Positions 36,275-48,677 of a stretch of 64,000 nt of DNA are shown here, piece by piece. A program made the translations under genes and the position numbers. Positions within the stretch are counted from its first letter, which is position 1. Each line of letters opens with the position of its first letter. The notes beneath the pieces were generated by a model. That model had not been told where the DNA came from and did no database searches. It was given only the letters and a program-made list of their open reading frames with translations. Origin of the DNA: Trichoplax sp. H2 (Eukaryota > Placozoa > Uniplacotomia > Trichoplacea); assembly GCA_003344405.1 (NCBI GenBank), contig NOWV01000234.1, positions 1 through 64,000 on the forward strand. The letters are read 5' to 3'.

Positions 36275-37625
36275 ATACTTGCAATGAAGGTTAATATTTA
36301 GTATTCTCCTTCATAGAGTATTTCTTTTTATTTGGTAGATTTAATGATGAACTGCAACGTAATTTAAGATTTTAATGTAATAGCTCGTAAATAATATCTG
36401 AATTAGTTTAGATGGTTGTGGATGGATTGTGTCAACCAGTATGATGTGAACCTGTCCACTGTAGTTAATGTTACGAAGATGTAAGATGTTAATATGGTTA
36501 ATGATATTTAAGTACTTGATTAATCATCGTTGATTATATATTTCGATTATTGATGACCAGTCAATAGATATCCTGTAATATTTACACAAACTGCGTCCTT
36601 TTAATTTGTAACTGACTCCCGACTAAGGAATGTTGAATATTGCATTGTATGATTATATTACGATTGTAACTGATTACTTAATATCGATGATAGCTGATAA
36701 TGATTGTTAATTGATAATATTCGTTTACCGTAGGATTTTAAGATTAACTTTATATATGTTAACCGATGTGATGTGATATATATGTATGTACTATATAGAA
36801 GGGAATCGTAGAGTATAATCTGTACTAAGATATGTACGATTGATCGCTAGTATCCTAGTTGGTAACTATTTTTAGCTTACTTTAGAATTTATGATTCTTA
36901 GTAGAGAGACCATCAACTGTTCTGTGAAGCACATAAAATGGTGGTGTAGTCGAGAATACTTTAGTTTTGTTTTGCTGCAGTTCCTGGGTCTATTGAAATC
37001 GTGGATTAACTACTTAGAAGTTGATTGTTGAGATAAAGTAATTATTGAATCAGAAGTCGTAAGTTTCTCAGTAAGCTGTAATAATATCTTCTTTAAGTAG
37101 CGTAAAGTATTTTAAGATAGACGATGATAGAAGGTATAAAGGATTTTATTGAGATACAAGTTACAGGCTAACAATGATATGGTTGTTATAGATAAGGTAT
37201 TTGAGATAGCAGGAACGTAGGAACTGACTAACGAGTTAGCGTACAAGGGTATTTATAGGTTTTAGATGGGATTGAGATAATGTCTTTATATGTATAGCAT
37301 GTCGTCTATATGTGGTCATGATGTCGTACATTATGAATGTAATACAATACAGTACTTAAACGGCATATGATAAGTATTCGTATATTAGGATATTACTATA
37401 CTAGGCGTCTTCTATATAAGATCATAATGTTACAAGCGTTATAGATATTGTCGGTTATAAGCTTTAAAATATGTTTAGAATTTAGCCACATTGTTATACC
37501 TATTTTTTGCAAAACTCACTGATTACTGTGAGTGGCTTGATAGATAAAATATAGTAAATAAATCAGTTTTATCCCCTAATCTCCGCCTTATTTCAAAGTC
37601 CAGTCATAAAGCAATTTAGTAACAC
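36275..37625. other. About 1.35 kb interrupting the tandem repeat
   Basis: The 250-290-bp repeat text stops near 36274 and resumes near 37630, so the intervening sequence is probably inserted. On the minus strand it carries CCTATAAATACCC (about 37250) and CAATAAAA (about 37145), an LTR-like spacing. I found no matching termini or target duplication. No ORF of note. Confidence 0.4.
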
Positions 37626-37926
37626 TAAATTTTTATATATTTTCATCGAACTCTTTCGTTTATTTGTTTTATGACTATATTAAACTAACTTGAGAGAAGC
37701 TCCTACGCTCAATTGAATCAAATTTTACCGGGTATACTAAAAATAGATTCAATAGCGGGTTTTGTATAAGGCTAACTATATTTATTTTACTACTGCAAGT
37801 ATGATTCTTGATATTTGTAACCTGGTATGCTCTAGATATTTCTTACAGGTAATCCCATCCACCCCGCCCTTGAAACGAGCAGCGCGGGGGTAATTATACT
37901 ACTGTTAGATGACTTTGATTATACAT

Positions 37927-38656
37927 GGTATAAAGTTACTGAACCTCTGGCAGGTCTATGACAAATGATAATACAGTACTATCTGCTAAATGAGCGTATT
38001 ATCGTAAACCGTCAGCAAAGCGATGGGAGTTTGTACTAGTTTATTTTAAAATAAGAGTGTCGTTGGCAAGTATCGTTATGAGAATATTTTATCCAGCTAC
38101 AAGTATGAAAGCCAACCTGATTACTGTGGACTATGAAGGTGCCCAAAGATGGCTACTATAGGATGGCAAAGAGTTCAATGCCAACTTGTGGTTATTTATC
38201 TAACATGAGGTGTACATATTTGAAAGAATGAGACTATGAGTATAAATTAAACTCATTAGCGTAGTATCGTGTAAGCTTTGAAAACGATAAATAAACCACC
38301 AAGACTTGATTTAAGCTAAAATGATGTAATCATTTATGCTTGCATGCACTACTAACAAGTCATGAAATACGAGTACTTTCGAGGTTTTCTACGATTAGCA
38401 AAATAAAATGGCGTACTACTGTTTGGCAAACTAATGATGTTTAGATGTATCATAGATAAGCACAACTTGTCATGTAGACCATCCAATTGGAAATTCAATT
38501 CTATTGGCAAGAATTTTAAAATAGTCTGATGATCCTTTGACGTCACTAGTACAAACTCCCGTCACTTTGCTGACGGTTTACGATAATGTGCTCATTTAAC
38601 AGATAGTACTGTATTACCATTTGATAGACCTGTCAGAGGTTCAGTAACTTTATACC
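37927..38656. mobile_element. Foldback/TIR element with arms of about 113 bp
   Basis: Left arm 37927-38040 and right arm 38545-38656 are reverse complements at roughly 90 percent. Shared blocks include GGTATAAAGTTACTGAACCTC, ATACAGTACTATCTG, TATCGTAAACCGTCAGCAAAG and GGGAGTTTGTACTAGT. The 504-bp centre includes a piece of the local tandem repeat (about 38041-38100) and a minus ORF at 38352-38546 without a known domain. No transposase is present, so it is a non-autonomous inverted-repeat element or an inverted duplication. Confidence 0.7.
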
Positions 38657-39870
38657 GTGTTCTGTATGCTGTAGAAATGTACCTAAACTTGACGAGCTGA
38701 AATGAATCAAATTAGTGCATATTATCTCTCAATTTAAATTTGTTTAAATAATATTGTCGCTATCGTCATATCTTAACCTGTTATGCCATTGTCATGAGAT
38801 ATATTGCTATAGAGTAATCCGTATGAAGAAAAGCGGCAGGGGTAGATATTATTAATGCTAGAGGTTTAGTTTATCCTGTATCATAATACTTACGTTATCA
38901 AATTAATTTTACCTTGCTGTAAATATAGAAATTGTTGTTAAAGTGATTAAAGCTAATATCTACCCCTAATCGAAGCTACTATTAGTGAGAAATTGAATCA
39001 TTTATTTCTATGTAAATGGCAAAGTATTAAGATACTATGAATCGTATACAATTCGAATTGACTGAGATAGTGGAATAAAATATGTAAAAATTGGCCAAAC
39101 ATTAGCATCAACGTTCCCTTAATTGATTGGTGCCTCGTATATTGACAGAATGAACGTAATCTCTACCCTAAGGGTGCTTTTAAAAGATGTTTACGTACTT
39201 GAGAGAATTTGATTCCTATTACGTAACGATGACTTCCAAGGTTGTAAATAAATAGGTAGATTCTAAGCTTGAAATAAACAAATAAATTCGTCCCCAGATC
39301 GATTTCTAGGAATCGTTTCATTGACGATCCGTAAGATCCATCCTAATGCAAGCATGAGATATTCTATCGCGAAGAAAATTGATAAACTGTGAAATAACAA
39401 GGTCGATTGACGGAATTTCCGATAGTTTCATTGATTACGTTAGTAGAAGGCGAAGAATAGCTTACGAAATTTGGCAATTACCCAATTTACTTCTCTGTGA
39501 GAAAAGAATCCGTCAATATATACGATAGTGTATAAGAAATACAAATTTCGCCATTGCATTGCGTTATTATCAATAAAGGTAAATTCGATTTTCAGTATTA
39601 CTAGTAGGAGAATTTTTAATAACTTGAAGTAGTATAACAGTTACTCAAAAATGTATCGATTTTCCTCGTATAGTTGCTAAAATACTTAGCTGTTGTGCTA
39701 ATATTTTTCACGGAATTATCGGTAGATTAGATACGTAACTCACAATTGAACACAGTTATGATTCTCATTATGTAAACTTAGGTTAGAGATTTAATTTTGA
39801 TACATAAAATTCTAACCTAGGTTTACTCAGCAAGCTACCGAAGTACGGTAAGAATATCTTAGGAATCGAT
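38657..39870. other. Upstream region of the TPR-Roc-COR-Death gene
   Basis: There is no gene. The last 300 bp share scattered blocks with the 5' flank of the first large paralog (about 26330-26610), including GATATGGGTAAC around the start codon. Promoter elements are not identifiable by eye. Confidence 0.5.
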
Positions 39871-42800
39871 ATGGGTAACGACATAAATAAGTTTGACAAA
39901 ATTGGTTCAGAAAATTTAGATCCTCTATACCAATTTGCTGATCACAAATATAAGGGTGGAGACTTACGAATGGCGAAATACTATTATAAATTGATCGTTG
40001 AGCAAATACGGGCTAAAAATAGTATAAAAAACGGATCAGAAGAACTTTTAACTAAGACTTATTATTCGTTATCCAAAATTTATTTACAAGAAAAGAAACT
40101 CTCTGTAGCGGAAAAATATAATCGAAAAGCGGAAGCATACGCTCTAAAATTGGAAGATCAAGCTCGAGTGGCCGAAATTTTAGATATGCGAAGTGACATT
40201 AGAAGGCTTGAAGGCAAATATATTCAAGCCATTGATGATTTGAAGAAATCACTCTCCTTGAAATTTCAACTAGTAGGAACCAATGATAGATCGACCAGTT
40301 ACAGCTATCATAAATTGGGAAAAGTTTATTATTCGCAATCGAAATATGAAGTCGCTTTGTCGTTCTACCGTAAAGCTTTGGATACTAGGAAAAATTCATT
40401 AGAAGAGAATAATGTAGAATTATATCAAGACATGGGATTTGCTTATTCACGTTTATCGAGATTCAATGATGCTGAAGAAGTGTATAAGGAGGCATTAAAT
40501 ATTAAATTAACCTTGCCTGCATATAACGACACGAGTATTGCTAATTCATATTGGTGCTTGGCCGTCATTTACTATCGCCAATCAAAATATGAAATAGCTC
40601 TAACAATGAATCGAACTGTTTTAGAATTGAGGATAAAAAGTCTTGGTGAAAGTCATCCTAGTGTTGCTAAATCGTACTATCATCTTGGGCTTACTTATTC
40701 TAAACTAAGCAAGTATAACGAAGCCTTGGATATGCATAAGAATGCTTTACACCTTCGGTTACATATTGGGAAAGAAAATCAAGTGGATGTTGCCTTGTCC
40801 TATGAGAAATTAGGCGTTAACTATGATCACCTCTGTCGATATTCAGATGCAATCTCAGCTTTTGAAAAGGGCTTGAACATTTTGCAAAAACTATATGGAA
40901 ATCAGCACATAAAAGTAGCCACCAGCTATAATAGTCTTGGAATAGTCTATTGCCGTCTAGGACAATATGGCAAGGCACAAGATATGTATCATAAGGCCAT
41001 GCATATTTTAATTAATCTAGGTGGAGGAAACTACGCTCAGATAGCTACCATATGCAATAATATGGGTAAAATTTTCAATGGCCAGCATAAACAGGATTGC
41101 TATTTTCATTTTAATGACACAAATAGTATTCTGCTTGAAAGTCATAAGAGCAATGTTGTAGATCAACGGCCGAAATCCTATCCAATTGAAATAAAATCTA
41201 AAAGTTACGGTAAGTCTAAATTAAATCGTTTGGATGTTTCTTAGTCCTATTGTTTGTTGATTCAATGTTATATTTATATTATAATCAATACTAAAGATTA
41301 GTGCTGATATTTTAACACTAGAAAGTACAGTCGAATATTGTACGATGGAATCAGAATTTCACGAAGATGAAGAATCATGTATGTGAGGGCTTTAAAGCTA
41401 AGCCAGCTATGCTTATATTTTGAGATATTCTAATTATCATTTACGTTTGCACATTTTTATGGATAGTTAAGGTATTTCTTAGCACCAGATTAAGCAATAA
41501 TATAGAAATTATTTGCAATATTATTATTTTAGCATTTGATACCTACAAAAAGATGCAAGGAGTTAGTAGCGTGGGAAGTCTAGATCCCGATACTGGAGAG
41601 CATAGAGGTAATATAGAAATTTCATAATATAAAGTTTGTTACGTTTACTTTAGTGTAAGAAATAATTATCGTAGCAAATGAAATTTAAAATTTAATTCGT
41701 TTCAAATGATACTGTAAGAGTTTTAAAATAGATTGCTGAACAATGTATTTAACCTTGTTTATTTGCTAGCCAGCAGAATGTAAAGTTCATTAACTAAATA
41801 CATGGCTTGCTGTTAACAGTAGTTAATGTTTGAGTAAAGGGCTATCGAACTAACTCACTATCATAATAGATCAGGGCTAATATGCGCGTATATATATAAT
41901 CTACAAGTATATATCATGGCTAACTTACTATCATAATATTTTCAAGTAGAAGAGATATTACTGAAGTACTATTAAGCTGTTACGTAGATTATTAGTGTAA
42001 GAAATAATCACCTTAGTAAGTGAAAATTGAAAGTCCAATTGGTCCTAAAAGATGCAATACGTGCATATCAATGGATCGCTTAATGATATACTGATCTTGT
42101 TTATTTGCTGTCTTGATAGCTGCAGAATGTAAATTTTATTAAGACACAGTACATCATTTTCTTAATACTTCACTTCATCTTTTTCTATTCATAGGAATTC
42201 ATATTCAAGAAAAGGACTATTTTCAAGCTTACGTCAAGGCGTTAAGGGAAGGCGAATGTCGAAGTAGTTTTATACGAATTATGATTTTTGGCCCTCCCAA
42301 TGTTGGTAAATCGTCTATTATGAAAGTATTTACAGAACAGGGACTTATTCACCATGCAAGCAGGACCAAAATTGCAGAAAATACCAATAAAATGGTCAAT
42401 CAAATATTTTATAATATCTGTGATAAAACCGTATGTAATTATCGTAATATACTGGATAAAAAAATTCTCGACACTGTGGAAAAGATCGATCAGCAAAATC
42501 TCATGACAAATCATGATGGCTATTTCAAGGATAGTCAAGTATTCGATCACTTACCATCATGGTCCTCATCGAATGAGGAAATGGAATCACCGATCGCAAT
42601 AAATAAAATGCAACATCATTTAGGTTTAAAATCATCTGTAACCGACAGTAAACAACCTTTAGAAGAGATGCTTCATTTAAATAGTCAATGTAACCCATTA
42701 GATAAAAGTATAGATAGCTTAGAAGAATCTGGTTTCCATTCACAATCGACAGATAGTTCTCCTATGGCAAATAATTTCTTACAGATTTACAAAGAATTCT

Positions 42801-45543
42801 ATCAGCGCCGTTTGCAGATAGCTGATTTGGCGGATACTGAAGACTGCCAATATGGGAAATTGTGGGATTTTGGTGGCCATTCTATCTATCACGTTACTTA
42901 TCAACCTTTCATGTCAGCTAACAGTATCTATATTCTTGTTTTTAACATTACTCAAGATATCAACGATAAAATAGTGAAAAGAGATGGCTTGATTAGCGAT
43001 ATGACCTATTTACAAGCTGTACAGGAATGGTTAACTTCTATTATTGGCATAAATAGCAGCCGAGAAAAGATCCAAGTAAAAATCGATCAGCAAACAGAAG
43101 AATATTCCCTGCCAGTCGTTATTTTAGTTGCCTCTCATGCAGATGAGATTGAAAGAGAAGGGCAACGAATCAGAACATTTAAACGATTTGAACAGGCTCT
43201 TATTTCAAATTTACCAGAGTATCGATGCAATATTTATTCTTCTCAAATTATATTTAACTGCAATCCAAAAGATAATTGCCAGTCTATAGTCAAACAACGA
43301 CAAGAATGCTGTCGCCGTTTACATCATATCATTAATAAGCTTGTAACATCAATATCGTTCATGTGCAATGCAGTCCCAATTCGATGGTATGTTATGGCAA
43401 AAATTCTGCATTTAATAGCCAATAAACAATTAGAGCAAGAGGCTAGTAGTGCTAGTAGCAATGGTCTACAAAAGGGTCGAAAGATTGTAAAGGAGGAAGA
43501 AGTGCGCCAGTTGGCACGAGATTACGGGCTGTATAAAAATCATGAAGATTTACACTCTATGCTGCAGTACCTACATGATCTCGGCGAAATTGTCCACTGT
43601 CCTATAGGAATAGATGATGGGATTGTTGTGCTAGAAGTAGATTGGTTATTAAATATCTTTCGTGAAACTATTCATCTAGGTACATGTTTATCTAGAAATG
43701 CAGGTGTAACTTATGATTATCAGCAAGCGCCTATCACTGGTAAGATATCTAAGAGATATATTGATTATAAACTACAAGGTTTCAATTTAGATGAGCATGA
43801 TAAGAAATTGGTATTGAAATTAATGGAAAAGTATGATATCATTTGTCCAATTCAATTTGATGATAGACAAAATTCATTACATCAATATTATTTTGTACCC
43901 TATTTGCTTCAGCCTGAAGTAGAATATTTTGATTTAGCAAGATATACTCTATCCGATTGGTTGTATATTGGATACGAGCACAACGATGTTCCATATATCC
44001 CAGATAGCATTTACTACTGCCTGCTTTCATCGTGCTTGAAAGAATGGAATAATTCTCAACTGGAATTACATCATCAGTGTGCTAAGTATTACTTGGAAGG
44101 TAGTTACTACTATATCATTATTAAGAAAGAAAATTCGCATATTGGCCTTCAATATTGTTATCAGAAGGAACATAACCATAAAGATCTTGGTGTCATTATG
44201 GAGACTGTAAAACAATCAATTTGCTATGAACGTCCTCAAGACTTAATAAGAAGGAAGCTAAAAGCGATAGTTAAGCAAAGATTACCTAGATTTAAGAGAG
44301 CAGACTGCCGATTTTATGTCAAATGTACCGAATGTCAACAAATTACTGGTCTAGAGCAAAGTAAAAGATTAAGTAATCCTAGTTTAGTCCATTGTATTCC
44401 ATGTAAGTTGCAATTTCACACTTCATCGATTGATGATTGGATGATTTATCGGCAAGAGAACTTATTAGGTAGGTCTAATCATACTGTATATAGAAATTAT
44501 AAGCAGAGGAATACCAATCTTAGGCAATTCTACTGCTTGAAAAAATAACGTTGTTATAAAGCGTCATTTTTACTCTACCACCTACAATTTGCAATGGAAA
44601 TTCCCTTCAACAATTAAGACAAATTTAGTAATATCTTACTCTAGTCTTGTGCATCTAATCGTTACACAAATTATCTTAATTTCAGGTAGAGAGAAAAGCA
44701 ACGAGGATCGTTATATTCATCATCGTCATGGTTAGTATTGCCATGCACCAATGATGTCAAAGTCCAGCACAAAATTGATACTTCCATTTTTTCTTTATCT
44801 TATAGATGGACTTCCTCTAAATAATCCAAAATTACTCCCTGATGATTCTGGTAAATATTTTATTGACATAGATCCTTCTTTTGGTAAATTTTTGGCTAAA
44901 TTAATTTGCAAATTGGTTTTCATTGTAATAAATTTCTAATGGACAGTTAAGTCGCCTTCATTGGCATGACATAATGAATACAGACTATGCAAACATTGTC
45001 ATTGAAATTCTTTACTAAGCCCGCCAAGTTGTAACGATCATTTTATCATATTGACGATAAAATTCTATTTTGTGCATTAGCTTGATTATTAAATTGATTG
45101 CTTCAATAGTATATTGATATGTATTTACGATATCGTCTCTTTTGGCATAGATCCTAGGAGATATTTTCCAGTGATTGCTAGAAGTATTGGAACAGACTGG
45201 CCTAAGCTGGCAGCTGAATTAGACCCCTATGTCGATATCGATCGTATTAAAAGCGAGAATGTATTAGTATGGGATCAAGCCTTTAAATATTTACAATCAT
45301 GGTACAAAAATTGCTACCAAAATGCCTCCATCAAATTGCTGAAAAAGGCTTTAAGAAATATTAAGAGAAATGATATCGTGAACTCTGTCGGTAAGTGCTT
45401 CTCGATGTGGTATAATTCTAATGCACGGTTACTGCATGCTTCATTTTGACTTCATTTTTATAGGACATGACTGTCAATTAGGTAGTAAAATACTATGCCC
45501 ATTGCTAGTTCCTTTTGACCTGAGACTCTTTCATAAATCATAG
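39871..45543 (+). CDS. TPR-Roc-COR-zinc-ribbon-Death protein, 1384 aa
   Basis: Exons: 39871-41209, 41322-41378, 41533-41607, 42195-44468, 44686-44730, 44806-44850, 45151-45390, 45464-45543. Every junction is phase 1; total 4155 nt. Start MGNDINK fits a myristoylation pattern (Gly2, Asn6). Layout: about nine TPRs (15-410), linker, Roc with P-loop GPPNVGKSS (G523-S531), G3 WDFGGH (D715) and G4 SHAD (804-807), COR (about 860-1110), ribbon with C1201/C1204 and C1224/C1227, and a Death domain at 1279-1358 (IARSIGTDWPKLAAEL, conserved Trp, then LQSWY and ALRNIKRNDIV). Roc-COR plus Death recalls DAPK1; TPRs in front are not in human ROCO proteins. A signalling platform at membranes is inference. Weakest points are the 45-nt exons and the last exon. 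Without the 44469 splice the ORF would stop at 44548 and lack the Death domain. Confidence 0.82.
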
Positions 45544-46631
45544 ACCTATCTGTTAACTTATATGCATAGCCACATCAGGCTATCTGATAAAATGGGATTG
45601 TTTCTCACTTAATTTATATCGGAAGTTAGGTCGTTAAGACATTGTTCTGATTGCTAGTTCCTTTTAGACTGATATTCTTTTAGTCTTTTTCCAAGTTACC
45701 AAACTATCTATTTAATTATATGAATGTCCATATTGGGCTATCTGATAAAATAAGTTTGCTTCTTACTTCATTATATCCATCATAACAAGGTTTATTTCTT
45801 TAAAGAACTAGTTGAGCGGAAGATGGATGATCATCATACGAGATCATTTACTCTATTATGCCATTGAAGAAATGATGAAAGACTGAAAAGCTTACAAAGC
45901 TTACAACGAGATAGTTGACCATAACCTGCCATTAAAATTTTTCCCGAAATAGTCAGAGCTAAGTATTATCTCTAGAGGAAAATTCGTTGAGAAAGGTAGA
46001 GCCTTAGATATCCTGGCGTTTCTGGTTTGGCAACAAACAGTAACAGAATTCCAATTCGAACTCGTTATAGGATAACCGCGATTGTAATTATACGTAACAA
46101 ATCGTTATTGGTAGTGTAAAATTATGGATGAATAAGGTTTACTCTCAATTTACAGCTGTCCAAGCTGAGTTGAAATTAAAATTGAACAAACGACAATTGT
46201 ACTGCAATATTAATAGACTGAAAGGATTAATCATGCTCTGGCTTGATTTTTGCCAGATATCTACTGCATTGAGTAGGCATTTAGGTTTATCTTATACAAC
46301 ATGTTGTAGCTAATAAGAGTAAGATACAGAGTGATAATAAATTTACTTCTTCGCTTCTTTTCAAATCTATTGCAGTAAGTTCACTATTGTAACGTATTGA
46401 TGGTAGATATTACATTAATGCGCAAATAGTACTAGCGATATTGTAATCCTAGACCTAATGAACTATGTTTGACCCTTGTCGAGTGATTTAAGCTTATTTT
46501 TTAATATGTACGAGTTAAGTGTTGTCGATGGTGTTTGATATTAATTAACTACAATATGTGTTACATTAGCTATTAATGTTGATAGAGTATTAAGGATATA
46601 GTTAGAAAATCATCCATATCGGTATTTGTAA
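45544..46631. other. Intergenic, no gene recognised
   Basis: This is AT-rich sequence downstream of the Death-domain gene. The short plus ORF at 46128-46313 has no motif. Two loosely similar segments, at about 45490-45600 and 45640-45750 (both with TTGCTAGTTCCTTTT and CTATCTGATAAAAT), suggest an old small tandem duplication. Confidence 0.5.
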
Positions 46632-48165
46632 TATGATGACTGTGTTGTAGATTTGTAATACCGTGCATGATTATATTAGAAAAGGCGGATCGATAATTTA
46701 CTATAGATAACCATATGTTGTAAAGTAAACTATAGCTAGAATAGTTAGTAATTAAATGTATGAGTTAAATGCTACGATCTACAAGGCAAAAAATGTAAGC
46801 TGCAATATCTATAAATACCTGGCATTTTCAATAATAAAGCTTTAGTCGCAAATCTTCCTGGCAAAGTAGAACTCATTGCGTAATAGCAGAACATTAGATA
46901 TATGAGTTAAATGCTACGACCCAAAAGGCGAAAGGTGTAAGCTGAAATATCTATAAATACCCGGCATTTTTAATAATAAAGCTTGAGTCGCAAATCTTTC
47001 TGGTAAAGTAGAACTCACTGCGTAATAGCATAACATAACATACTTTAGTTATGTCATCTTCATTATGGGTTGAAATAAATATTTAAAATGTTACAATTGC
47101 TTATCATAGGGAATAGGACTCTATCGATTCCGAGATTTTAAAATAGTTTTGCACTATCGGGAAATGCATGTGGTTGAATCCAATAGCTGATAAAATACTG
47201 TCATGAATTCAGCTAACTGCAGTAGTTCTGCGCTATCCTACAGATATTTTACTATTACCAAAGATTGGACTACTGGCACTATCGTTAGCCTACTTTTTGC
47301 AGTAAAATCTTCGGTCATACCTTGAATAAAATAGAGGTATAGTGTGTGACTAATAATACGAGTAGAATATCTTGCTTATTATCCTTAGTGTCTAGAGAAA
47401 AAGTTATTGCAGTAAATTACTATCGTGTTTCCTTTGATGCCTTGCTACTAGTAGGATGAAATTGAAATTCAGTACGTTAAGCACCATGGGAAAATGACTA
47501 ATAAAATGGTGGTAATGAGTTTTTAGCACTAATGAAAGAATCCTTTTTTAATCTCCAGTCAGTACTAATAAGATGGAATTCAAACTCGGTTCGTTGAGCT
47601 ACCTGAGAAAATTACGGTACTCATAAAGTCGTGGTAATGAGTTTTTAGGACGAGTGCAGTACTAATAGGATGAAATTGAAATACATGTAGTACGTTAAAC
47701 TACTGAGAAAATTACTTATAAAATCAAGGTAATGAGTTTTAGGACTAATGAAAGAAATTTTTCTTAATCTTTAGTGTAGTACTAATAGCATGCAATTGGA
47801 ATTCAGTACGTTAAGCTCCCAGGAGAAAATTACACATACACGTATAATTGTGTTGATGAGTTTAGAGGCTAATGAAAGAATTCTTTCTTAATCTCCAGCA
47901 CAGTACTAGTAAAATAGAATTGAAATTCGGTTATTTTCTCCTTCAGTTAATCCCAAATCTTCAAGAATAACCTTTCAAAGTTTCAATCATTGATAACACA
48001 TGTTTAGCCTGAAGCAATCGATTTATTGATTGCCACTGATAGACATCAGCTGCAATAGAACTTGTTATTGTATGATCTATATTGATCGAGTACCAAATTC
48101 TTCTTATCCATGCTTTGACAATTCAATTTGTACTACGCCCTGTACATTAGAGTTATAGAATAAAT
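46632..48165. repeat. Second copy of the right half of the composite repeat
   Basis: It matches about 21227-22516 over its full length. It includes the 142-bp dimer (units at about 46758 and 46901) and a longer series of units of roughly 120 bp (TACTAATA.GATG.AATT..GTACGTTAAGC...AATGAGTTTT) at about 47440-47930, two or more units longer than the 22-kb copy. No protein-coding sign. The element type is unknown. Confidence 0.85.
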
Positions 48166-48677
48166 TGAAATTTGAAAAATGATCTAGTTAATTTAGGCGA
48201 AATAGCATAGATATGTGTGTTATATTTATTATCTCTTTATATTGATATGGATTATCGATGAATTGCTTGAACTAGGGATAAACTTGTTAAAGTAGACTCT
48301 TCTACTGATCGTAAAATGAATGAAATCGAGATTTAACATTTTAATTAATAACTATTTTCATAGTAGAGAACGCAATGATTTCTATAAGTACATTATTCAA
48401 TTAGCTATAGCTATTTCAATGACGAAATAGGACAGCCAATTTAATTTTACACAGTTCATTTTTAGAAGTTATATTCAATTTTTCCAAATCAATGATTAAT
48501 TATTAATACATTAATGGAAATTTTCATCTTCAACAAATGGTATAGAATTGGAAAACACTGCTTTCATTAAATAAGAATTTCCATAAATTGGATATGAATA
48601 GACATCAACCATCGATTGATTTTCTACATCGATGTAAAAAGCTATAAATGGTAGCAAACGGATTGCAATATCTTATT

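Noticed and set aside
45114-45150. Independent start (ATG 45120) for the Death-domain ORF
   Set aside because: A strong acceptor (TCTCTTTTGGCATAG) at 45150 joins the Death exon in phase 1 to the preceding small exons, and the residues before it do not look like a Death domain.
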